Shown here: in pieces, positions 16,333 to 23,382 of the stretch
Numbering within the stretch: position 1 is the first letter of the stretch
Layout of the letters: every line of letters begins with the position of its first letter
From: Chara braunii
Lineage: Eukaryota; Streptophyta; Charophyceae; Charales; Characeae
Direction of reading: 5' to 3'
Assembly: GCA_003427395.1 (NCBI GenBank)
Contig: BFEA01000274.1
Coordinates: forward strand, 1,300,690-1,324,071
Length of the DNA stretch: 23,382 bases
Position numbers and translations under genes: made by a program
Notes under the pieces: generated by a model
What the model saw: only the letters and a program-made list of their open reading frames with translations
Database searches by the model: none
What the model was told of the DNA's origin: nothing

Positions 16333-17563
16333 CGAGGCCCCTCCTTAAAAGAAGGCGACTGGGTAGCAAGCACGGGGTCTCCACAAAAGATAGGACTGAT
16401 ACATATGGTCTCCCCCCAGACTGTCCTGGTTGAACACTATGCAATCATTAGGGCAGACGTCCTTCAAGGTAGCAGAGCCCCATTCGAATGAAAGGAGAAA
16501 GCCTCTGTGTACAGGGTGAGAGTTCTAAAGAAGAGAGGACAGAGAAAGGTGTTCCATCCTTTCAAACCAATCCAAGACCTGGCCCTGGACCCAGCAGAAT
16601 GGACATGGGAACCCTCCCAAGGAAGGGGAGGCCCCAATAGGAGCCATATCAGCCTTCACCAGTTGTCGACCAAATCAGCCTACAAAATGCTCCGACCCAA
16701 AAGACGGCTTAGAGACGTAGTAAACGATCGATGGGCCAGGCACCTAAATGTAGATCATTCCTTATTATCTTCAATTAAATGGTTCCAAGCACAAAAAGTC
16801 AAACCTATGAAAATTACATCCCTACAATGGCAGATTGCCCACCTGCTGCCTCCCAGCAAACGACTGGCTGACCGACCGTATTACTCTTAAAAAAAAAGGT
16901 ATGTTGATCCCCTGGTGCCACAAATGCCAGAGCCTCTTTCCGTTCAACAACAAAGCAGACACCATCGAACACATCTTCATGCAATGCCCAATCGCCCAAT
17001 TCATATGGAGATGGTGGGATCGAGTGTGGAGAAAGATGGAACCCGCAACTCCTTGGCCTTGGTCCTGACAAGCCATATTGGATGATCATTGGCCACAAGC
17101 AGATGCAGCCACGACCTTCATAGAGAATATGTTCAGACTTGGTAGGAGAGCAGAGATATGGGCACTCTGGTGGCAGCGATGCATACTTGCCATGGAAAAG
17201 GTGAGAGTAGAAGAGCCAGAAATCACTGATCAGATTCGGCAGCAGGTTCACTTTGTACTCACACAAAAATGGCAAGACACAAAAGCACAGCTAGACCAGT
17301 TTAAACAAGTAGGAGATGTCAGAAGACGGATCACAACATTTTGCACAGATTGGGTGGGAGGGGAAAGAGAAGGATGGATCGGAAGAGTGGAATGGAGTGG
17401 AGACAGGGGAGAGGGACAGAGAGATATGGAAGAGATGAGGGACTGCCGTTTGATTTTTAATGACTGGACTAATATTGAACCCTCATTCCCACTTCGCCCC
17501 CCCACGGATTTTCCAGACCCTTTCCCACCCCACGCCCTATCCTTGATAGAAACCCTCACTTGA
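16333..17563 (+). pseudogene. LINE ORF2 C-terminal part with zf-RVT zinc finger, broken
   Basis: Frame 1 (16333-16890) reads SLKEGDWVASTGSPQKIGLI and HISLHQLSTKSAYKML with one TGA at 16489. A shift near 16880 to frame 2 gives the reverse-transcriptase-associated zinc finger CHKC(14)H(4)C at 16916-16987, followed by AQFIWRWWDRVW. After a TGA at 17066 the frame is open to TGA at 17561, ending SLIETLT. This is the C-terminal region of a plant-type LINE ORF2; the catalytic palm is missing. It begins about where the LINE fragment at 4015-5404 stops, so both could be pieces of one family. It is inserted between parts B and C of the right pseudo-LTR, as expected for a 5'-truncated insertion. Confidence 0.85.
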
Positions 17564-17874
17564 ANAAGGACCTTGTCCTCTCCTCATACATAAAGGACTC
17601 CTCCCTGGAGCCCCCCGGGGAGGCTGTTCCTGGCGACTAATTATCCATACTTCTTTTCCTCGTCTGAAGTGCCTGAGCAAGAGAGTACAGGAGGCCAGCA
17701 AGGGGGTGGGACTAGTAAGTAGCAATCAGCATCTGGCGCCGGTTGCAGGGTGAAGAGGTTCCTCCCTCCTGATATCTTGCTCAGTCAATCCCCTGGATCC
17801 CAGGGCAATCAATGCTGGCAAGACCCTCTTGAACATCCTTTTTCCTGAAGCATGTCAATTCCATTTTTGTACAA
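17564..17874 (+). mobile_element. Likely LINE 3' untranslated region, with one N at 17565
   Basis: Gene-free sequence directly follows the LINE stop codon. The ambiguous base at 17565 lies two bases after the stop, so the join may be imperfect. No poly-A tail is seen before the family-Z fragment. It contains the GC-rich self-complementary CCCCCCGGGG near 17610. Confidence 0.45.
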
Positions 17875-17943
17875 GGGACGCTGGACCCGTTTTCCAGCAG
17901 GTGATGCTCCCCACCAATAGCTTGGAGCTTCTCCCCAGGTGTA
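17875..17943 (+). mobile_element. Family-Z SINE-like fragment, copy 4
   Basis: It begins GGGACGCTGGACCCG, continues TTTTCCAGCAGGTGATGCTC and CCCACCAATAG, and is cut after CCCCAGGTG where part C of the right pseudo-LTR resumes. It gives the best-preserved 5' end of the family in this window. Confidence 0.65.
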
Positions 17944-18180
17944 GCCCGGTGGTCGAGCTGTCTTAGCCTGATTACCACCTATTTTGTCCGAACCGACAGA
18001 ATGTTTGGCGGATCATAGGGTTGGACGGAGACGGTACGAAGTGGATGGCAGCGTGATGGGACGTTCATAATTTTACTATTTCCAATTCGACATCCCGCAT
18101 TGTGAATCAATGTTGTTATTGTTGTCTATGCGAAACTGTGTGCATGACGTGTGTTCGTGTGCACTTTTGCCTTTGCCCCC

Positions 18181-19446
18181 TACCCGGATGAAACTATATG
18201 GAGGACATTACCAAGCTTCTGTTTCAAACCCAGATTTGAGGTTCAGGCCTCTTCACCCTATGATTGAAGGTGCCAGATGATCAAACATACCAAGTCCACA
18301 GCCTCATTCATCTCAACCTGCCCCACTGATACCCCACAATCCCTTACAGCTGCTTCCAACACCTGCTTTAATTTTTTTTTTTGTCTACATCTATATGACC
18401 ATATCTATCTATATCTTGTAATTATACTTTCTAAATACGAAAGTACTCCTTGTGTGATGCCTCCACCTGGCACACCAAAAATCACAGGCACAGAAAACTG
18501 ACAATTATCACAACCACACAGAATCGTGTGGAAAGGGCCGTGTTGTCCCACCATGAGGGCCAGTGCAGTGGGCGGTCGCAAGCTCTGTGTTTTGGCAATT
18601 TGTCGTTTTGCAGGCTGCATTGTCGGCGCGAATACCCTTACAACGGTATCCGCCCTAGTTTTTGCAAGTGGCAGAAAAAAAGTTTTGATTAAAATAGGGT
18701 GCAAAAGTTGGGTACACCGCGCCAGCCGTAACCAGTTTTCCTTTTTGTTTGTGACCGACTGTGCGTCAAAGGAAAAATAGAGAGTGAGTGGGCGCACAGT
18801 TTAGAGGCACGAGCATTGCCGACCAACTTTTTTGCTATTATATATTGATGTTACAAAGCCGACATGATTGTCGTTAAGCTGTTTACTTTACAGTTTAAAT
18901 TGTTTAAATCAGGACTAAATGGTTTTTCTTTTGGTTTGTATGTTTGGTGGTGGCGCGTGCGTACGCGCGGAGGCTGCATCTAGGCAGCATCTATCATGGC
19001 CGGCGTCAAAATTTGACTGCCAGGTCCACGATTTTGAGGTGGCTAATTTGTTTTTATTTCGGAAGGATTTTTGGAGTCCGTGTAGCGCGTAGTATAGCAG
19101 GGTGCCTTGGTCTGTCCGAGTCTACACGTCAGTAAAACTCACCCCGAGCTCGAAAAGGTATGCGGCTTGGGTGAAAGTTGAAACTTCCACCCCCGGGAAT
19201 GCCTTTTTTTTTTCTTTTTTCTTTAATTGTGGCCTCTTGCAGGGTAGGTTTTATTTGCGGAAAGACCTCTGCATGATGGGCGGTATGTGCGATGGCTGTG
19301 AGCGAAGGTCCACCTCTCATGCAGCAAGCATGGGGAAGTGGTGGCCGTCAGTCTAGCCCGTAGGTCTGGTTTTGGTGTGTTTTGGTAGGCCTACGTGCTG
19401 CGGGACACTCGCTTATATGGAGTTTTGCGAATGCTAATCTCATCCT
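18181..19446. other. Gene-free region
   Basis: There are no convincing genes or elements. Frames of 60-130 codons overlap on both strands without motifs. A T-run lies near 18371-18382 and CTATATCTATCTATATC-like simple sequence near 18390-18415. A G/C-rich near-palindrome (GCGCGTGCGTACGCGC) lies near 18953-18968. Confidence 0.5.
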
Positions 19447-19447
19447 T

Positions 19448-19515
19448 GGGCCTAGCACTATTGGTTACAGTGTCGGACTTGCATGCAGCAAGTACAGGGA
19501 TTAAAGCCAGTGGGC
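19448..19515 (+). mobile_element. tRNA-like sequence (SINE head or tRNA pseudogene)
   Basis: CTAGCACTATTGGTTACAGT resembles a tRNA D-arm and box A. GTCGGACTTGC...GCAAGT gives a 6-bp anticodon-like stem. GGGATTAAAGCC sits at the box-B position but matches the consensus only moderately. The loop lacks a normal 7-base anticodon loop, so it is not a working tRNA. Confidence 0.5.
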
Positions 19516-19628
19516 AGCAATGCAAAAGTGAAGGAGCAGCTTAAAGGGGACGAAGGTGTTGAAGGTCCAGACTATCCCTCTTGGTTTTATTGCTGGTCCC
19601 GACCGTGGGCCGATCAGTGGGAACAAGG

Positions 19629-19814
19629 GGATGCTAACAATTCCCTCCCTCCCCTAGGTGCCATTTTTCCCTTTTTTTTATTTATTTTTTATTTGGCCAT
19701 ATTAAGTACTGGTTTGGGATGCTAACAATTCCCTCTTCCCCCTACGTGCCATTTTCCCCTCTTATTTTTAGTTTTATTTTCATTTTAGTTTATTTGGCCA
19801 TGTTAAGTACCGGT
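19629..19814. repeat. Tandem duplication of an ~88-bp unit
   Basis: GGATGCTAACAATTCCCTC begins at 19629 and again at 19717. Both copies continue into a T-rich stretch and end TTTGGCCAT.TTAAGTAC.GGT. The second copy is ~10 bp longer in the T-rich part. Point differences show the duplication is not brand-new. Confidence 0.85.
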
Positions 19815-20013
19815 CCCATTTCTGGGGCACGGTACCGGTGCCGACCACGATCGGCGGAAGCATAGAGGTGTCAATCTCCCTCCCCCTTTCCTCTATCGCC
19901 CCACGTTTTTCTTTCCTTATTATTATTATTCATTATTTGGTCGTTACTTTAAAAGTCCCATTAAGGGACACAGGCCCGGTGCTGAATTCCGAGACCCGCA
20001 AACGGAACCAAAG

Positions 20014-20150
20014 GGCCTACATTAGTTGGTACACCCACTAACTGTTGAGATACAGACCTGAGTTTGAAACTCCGCTGGAAGAGCGAAAATGAAATACCAC
20101 AATTCTGGGCTACCGGGACTGGTTAATGATATCTAAAGGCCGTTGGCTTC
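20014..20150 (+). mobile_element. tRNA-derived SINE, copy 2
   Basis: It aligns with 703-845 over about 130 bp. TTAGTTGGTACAC retains the box-A part, GAGTTTGAAACTCC sits at box B (20060-20073), and CCGCTGGAAGAGCGAAAAT follows. The box A is poorer than in copy 1. A further block (about 20244-20280) downstream recurs near 20608-20645. Confidence 0.55.
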
Positions 20151-20299
20151 GGGTCCACTAAACATTTGGACGATACAGGGAAGACGCACGAGACCGCGCA
20201 TATGACAGTCCAGCGACCGACCATTCTGGGAAAGCCCTTTCCCAAGTTCACTATCCTGGCGGTGGTAAAAGAGCCGTCGGGATTGAGGACTTGGCCAGT

Positions 20300-20362
20300 G
20301 GGCTGCTCCATCTATTGGTAGGGAGCGTCAACCGCGGGAAACCGGGTCCAACGTCCTTTAGA
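20300..20362 (-). mobile_element. Family-Z SINE-like fragment, copy 5 (minus strand)
   Basis: GGCTGCTCCATCTATTGGT, GGGAGCGTCA and GGGTCCAACGTCC on the plus strand are the reverse complement of the family core. About 63 bp remain and no tail is attached. Confidence 0.55.
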
Positions 20363-20394
20363 ACAACTTTACAATACCGTTGAGTAGGTACCGT

Positions 20395-20460
20395 GAGTAG
20401 GGGCTTTGGTCTTTGTTCCCAAAAAAAAAAAAAAAAAAAAAAAGAGTAGGGGCTTTGGTC
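20395..20460 (+). mobile_element. Minimal poly-A insertion with 17-bp target duplication
   Basis: The 17-bp string GAGTAGGGGCTTTGGTC occurs at 20395-20411 and 20444-20460. Between them lie only nine bases (TTTGTTCCC) and 23 A. This is the signature of target-primed reverse transcription that stopped almost at once, leaving a tail-only insertion. The exact match of the duplications indicates a recent event. Confidence 0.85.
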
Positions 20461-20964
20461 ATTAATCATCCTGCGTTGGAGGTATCACTAAACCAGTGAG
20501 CATCATGTTCTCAATAAGTCACTTGGCCGACATGCAGATGGTGGCCAGCTTCGATACCAGCGTTAGATATTTATCACAGCACTCTTTTTTGAAGAATAGC
20601 CCCTGCGTAAGCCCACTATCCCGGCGGTGGTGAGAGAACCGTCAGCACACAACAGTGAACCGCAAACGAGAATTCCTAGGTCCTGTAAATATTTAAATTT
20701 GCCCATCAAGGGGCTCGAAAATATAACAGCCTCCTAGATGGCTTGAAAACAGGTGAGCAGCCATCGAAGGGTCACCGGCTCTTCCACTGCACACTTACGC
20801 TTATCTCAAATCGTCCTTGTCGCATCAACTCACTGTTGCTGTCTTGTGCTTTAGCGACTGAGACACAGTGGCTGTTCCCCACTTTCTTTGGTCCTACTTC
20901 TGAACCTAGCTATCGGCCGATCCATCCATGGATCGATGGATGAATCAGTAACCATTGGTTGACC
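20461..20964. other. Gene-free region with repeated blocks
   Basis: A block at about 20608-20645 (CACTATCCCGGCGGTGG...AACCGTC) repeats one at 20244-20280. Near 20908-20945, AGCTATCGGCCG and ATCCATGGAT/ATCGATGGAT occur, the former also present at the inner edge of the inverted repeat starting at 20965. No genes. Confidence 0.5.
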
Positions 20965-21651
20965 TTAAACCACCAGTACTTGGCCCAGCTATCGGCCGCG
21001 TAAATTCTTTTTATTTTTTTTTTTGGTAATATCCAGTCTAGCTGTTAGGAGGGGTGATACGAGCAGCCCCGCCTAGCAGCCTTTCAGCCTTTCTGGTTGC
21101 TCGAGTCTATGGCGGGGAGCGTCACCTGCTGGAAATGGGGTCCAGTGTCCCTGTGCATACAGCGCGAATTTCCTTGGATACATCTGAGATATTGAGAAGA
21201 AAACACCACCTCCCAGCACTGATTGCCCCAGATGACTGGGCATTGAATGTACAGGGCGGGGACCTGCCGAAAAAGGGGCGCCTCTGCCTCTTCAGCCTGC
21301 AGACCGTCTGAACTAACCCCACTCTACTAGCTAGCAGAACCCCCCACCTGACCCACACAGCTCCACCTTGACCAACCCCTCTTTCCCTTCCAAGCTAGTC
21401 CTCACACAACTGTTGCTGATGTCCTGTTGGTGTCCGCTTTTAAAACAGAGTTTTTCCTGTCTTTTTTGCGACCGCAGGCCGGGCAGTTGGCACCTTAACC
21501 CCACCGCCCCTCCTGGCCCGCTTTCCACATTCCGCCATGTGGCTCTGCTTAGACCGCTCCATACCACTGTAAAAGAAGTCCACCATGGACATGACGCAAA
21601 CGCCTGGCCTATCTTTTCCCTGCGTCAGTCTAGATAAGAACTCACCATCGA

Positions 21652-21692
<41 letters not shown>

Positions 21693-22016
21693 ATTAAGGA
21701 CCGGCTGTCCTGATTTCCAAAAAGACCTTGCTTCAACAAAACCTATTCAGAAAAAGTCGAAAACTAATTCTCTCCAAAGACCTCGCCGGCTCCCTTTGCC
21801 GTGGAAGAGCACAGATTCCCCAAAGGACCCCAAGCAGTATCACAATAGCTTATTAATTAAACCACCAGTACTTCCTACAGTCGCGTAGCGTTAAGGCTAC
21901 GCAATTTTAGGAAACGTACAGGCCACTACAGGAGCGCCCAAATTCATCCAACTAGAAACATTTCTACTCTATTTTTTTTCCGCGGCCGATAGCTGGGCCA
22001 AGTACTGGTGGTTTAA
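20965..22016. mobile_element. 1.05-kb element with perfect 36-bp terminal inverted repeats
   Basis: 20965-21000 (TTAAACCACCAGTACTTGG ... GGCCGCG) is the exact reverse complement of 21981-22016. Both outer ends start with TTAA, which is itself a palindrome and is the target duplicated by piggyBac-type elements. A third, direct copy of TTAAACCACCAGTACTT lies inside near 21857-21873. The interior has no transposase: it holds a family-Z SINE (minus strand), a 37-base poly-A (21653-21689) and a 7-bp hairpin at 21883-21902. It is probably a non-autonomous DNA element loaded with secondary insertions, or an inverted duplication. Confidence 0.65.
21003..21156 (-). mobile_element. Family-Z SINE-like element, copy 6 (minus strand) with poly-A tail
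   Basis: On the minus strand it starts near GGGACACTGGACCCC, continues ATTTCCAGCAGGTGACGCTC and ends in an A-rich tail (plus-strand T-run 21008-21024). The inserted point lies just inside the left terminal inverted repeat. Its middle is diverged from the other copies. Confidence 0.6.
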
Positions 22017-22693
22017 TGATGGACAGAACTCTGTCTTCAATGCCAAACTACATCCCCGCGTCAACAGTAGCAGCACAGCAGGTACACTTGTCTGAATGAA
22101 AAAGACAATGGCATAATTTTTGACGTTGACGAAACAAAACAAACACTCTCTGAAATGTCACTGCAACTGAATGATTGAAAAAGGGAAAGATAAAAAGGAC
22201 GGAAAGATAAAAAGGGGGGAAAAAAGGAGGACAAAAAGGCAGTGTTGTGATTATATTACACAACAAAACAAAAGTTCATCAGCGCATAACAGCACCTCCA
22301 TCGAGGGATTGGCTCGCCGATGACATGGATACAATTCAATCAAGAAACCACCTTCAGGTGCGCCTCCTGACTGAGGTGAGGGCCTACTCGCGCCACTCAC
22401 ACTCCGGCAAGGTTTTGACAAATCTGGACAGCATTCCGTCCCGGATGCCTTCGAAATCTTGGCGGATGGCGAGTGGTGCAACTAGGCCCTGAAGTAGCGT
22501 TTTGTCACACTGGCTGCAGAACACAGCATGCACTGTAAAGCAGGACTCCCCACGAACAGCCCTACCGGTAGGCGCACGAGAGACCCAGATACATGGGACA
22601 CATCGTCGACGACCACCTTCGGGGTCTCCCCTACGTCAGACAAAATGCATGTCAAACCTCTCTCCTAATATACTCCAATATCATTCTGTATAT
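22017..22693. other. Gene-free region
   Basis: A purine-rich stretch (about 22180-22235, AAAAGG-like units) is followed by mixed sequence. Short frames on both strands overlap and have no domains. Confidence 0.5.
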
Positions 22694-22834
22694 GGGACGC
22701 TTGACGCTGGGGACCCGTTTTCCAGCAGGCGATGTCCCCACCAATCGATGGAGCCCCCCCCCCTTAAGTGCTAGCGGTATCTTCTTTTACCACCACCACT
22801 AGCACTGGAGGGGGGGTTCGCCAAAAAAAAAAAG
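22694..22834 (+). mobile_element. Family-Z SINE-like element, copy 7
   Basis: It opens GGGACGCTTGACGCTGGGGAC, passes TTTTCCAGCAGGCGATG and CCCACCAATCGATGGAGCC, and continues to CTAGCGGTATC. After a diverged G-rich part it ends in an A-rich tail (about 22823-22834). It is one of the longer plus-strand copies. No clear target duplication. Confidence 0.65.
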
Positions 22835-22954
22835 AAGAGAAAATGCATCTCTCCCTGCTTTTCAACTAGGTTCGGAGATCCAGACTCACAGCTTCGCTCC
22901 GCCCGCTCTTCCAAGCATCCAAAGTATTTCTAATTTTCTACCCAGAGAAGTCCT

Positions 22955-23263
22955 GTGTGTATGAAAATACGTGACTGCATATTCCTTGTTTGCCAAAACT
23001 CAAGACCACTAGGACTTTTTAAACTATTTATGGATGTAATTTGCGGTCAGATGCATCCATGTCCGGCCGTGAATGCAGTCAGATACATTCAAAATAGAGC
23101 TGGTTTGATTGAATACACCCAAAAAGATTACAAAGAAAGAAGAAACTGCAACAACCCAGTGTGTAAATGGAGTGTGCTATGTGAAACCGGGTCTAGAATG
23201 ACAGACGCTACACCTCTGCCCAAGTGCATACACACTGCATACTATCACCAGTCCGCCGCATAA
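22955..23263 (+). CDS. Hypothetical cysteine-rich frame of 102 codons (doubtful)
   Basis: An uninterrupted frame reads MCMKIRDCIFLVCQNSRPLG and later RRNCNNPVCKWSVLCETGSR, with about nine cysteines. It has no simple-sequence bias, unlike most frames here. I recognise no family or signal peptide, and there is no promoter or neighbouring gene to support it. It may be a chance frame or a fragment of an unknown element. Low confidence. Confidence 0.15.
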   Translation: MCMKIRDCIFLVCQNSRPLGLFKLFMDVICGQMHPCPAVNAVRYIQNRAGLIEYTQKDYKERRNCNNPVCKWSVLCETGSRMTDATPLPKCIHTAYYHQSAA

Positions 23264-23318
23264 ATTCTACCACTAAACAGCTAGTCCAGCCACTCACCGT
23301 GGTTGTTCTCCATAGCCA

Positions 23319-23348
23319 GAAGTATTCAGAGTAAACACTGAATACTTC
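23319..23348. repeat. 11-bp perfect hairpin
   Basis: GAAGTATTCAG (23319-23329) pairs exactly with CTGAATACTTC (23338-23348) around the 8-base loop AGTAAACA. It could be a tiny inverted-repeat element end or a chance palindrome. It lies just before the terminal CT repeat. Confidence 0.7.
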
Positions 23349-23355
23349 AAAATGC

Positions 23356-23382
23356 CTCTCTCTCTCTCTCTCTCTCTCTCTC
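23356..23382. repeat. CT dinucleotide microsatellite at window end
   Basis: About 13 CT units continue to the last base, so the true length is unknown. Confidence 0.95.

Larger units (their letters stand above)
15873..18180 (+). mobile_element. Pseudo-LTR, right copy (parts A, B, C), interrupted
   Basis: This is the second direct copy of the ~0.7-kb repeat. Part A (15873-16242) and part B (16251-16307) are nearly contiguous, separated by eight bases where the left copy has a 458-bp insertion. Part C (17944-18180) is separated from B by about 1.64 kb holding a LINE 3' end and a family-Z fragment, whereas in the left copy B joins C directly. A G-rich purine run (TTTGGGGGTGGGG) just precedes it. 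Together with the left copy it brackets the zinc-knuckle/GIY-YIG coding remnants. Confidence 0.75.

Noticed and set aside
18405-18797. Minus-strand 130-codon frame
   Set aside because: No motif, overlapped by two plus-strand frames of similar length, and no supporting context.

Overview
The window looks like nuclear repeat-dominated DNA from a green-lineage eukaryote. The clues are nested LINE, SINE and MITE relics, long microsatellites, poly-A tails, a plant-type mitochondrial nad5 fragment inserted in a repeat, and a decayed element pairing a zinc-knuckle protein with a GIY-YIG endonuclease. The zinc-knuckle protein (starting MASSSQAPPSEE) resembles, from memory, repeated proteins of charophyte algae such as Chara. 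I favour a Chara-like charophyte, but this is inference without a search. I see no intact protein-coding gene and no rRNA or functional tRNA gene. Every recognisable coding stretch is a broken mobile-element or organelle relic.

Layout. 1-4000: SINE-like copies (tRNA-headed at 703-845; a second family at 1065-1192 with a clean 15-bp target duplication), a 0.9-kb pyrimidine minisatellite built on CCACGTCATC, simple repeats, and a possible LTR end plus primer-binding site at 3175-3192. 4015-5404: 5' and middle part of a LINE reverse transcriptase, broken by stops and frameshifts. 5440-7830: AT-rich DNA with a decayed ~124-bp tandem repeat, then gene-free sequence. 7831-8345: poly-A, a 111-bp MITE, and a 38-bp Nextera mate-pair junction adapter (8308-8345), which is a laboratory artefact. 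8346-10200: simple repeats, a ~140-bp tandem repeat, a long palindrome and T/G-rich DNA. 10347-11400: a second MITE and three copies of a hammerhead-like segment among microsatellites, ending in a single N followed by 27 A.

12041-18180 is the centrepiece. Two direct copies of a ~0.7-kb repeat (parts A, B and C) flank 2.7 kb holding, in order, a CCHC zinc knuckle, a charged helix-rich stretch, a SAP-like segment, an acidic serine-rich linker, a GIY-YIG endonuclease and a CxC motif. This order suggests a Penelope-like element with an N-terminal endonuclease (Chlamys-type) and pseudo-LTRs, lacking its reverse transcriptase and carrying an unexpected gag-like zinc-knuckle head. Each repeat copy carries a different secondary insertion: a SINE-like element plus nad5 in the left, and a LINE 3' end in the right. 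Each copy therefore shows the other's empty site.

18181-23382: tRNA-like sequences, a tandem duplication, a minute poly-A insertion with a 17-bp target duplication, a 1.05-kb element with perfect 36-bp inverted ends starting in TTAA, and more SINE-like copies. The two single-N positions and the adapter mean that continuity across 8308-8345, 11366 and 17565 should not be trusted.
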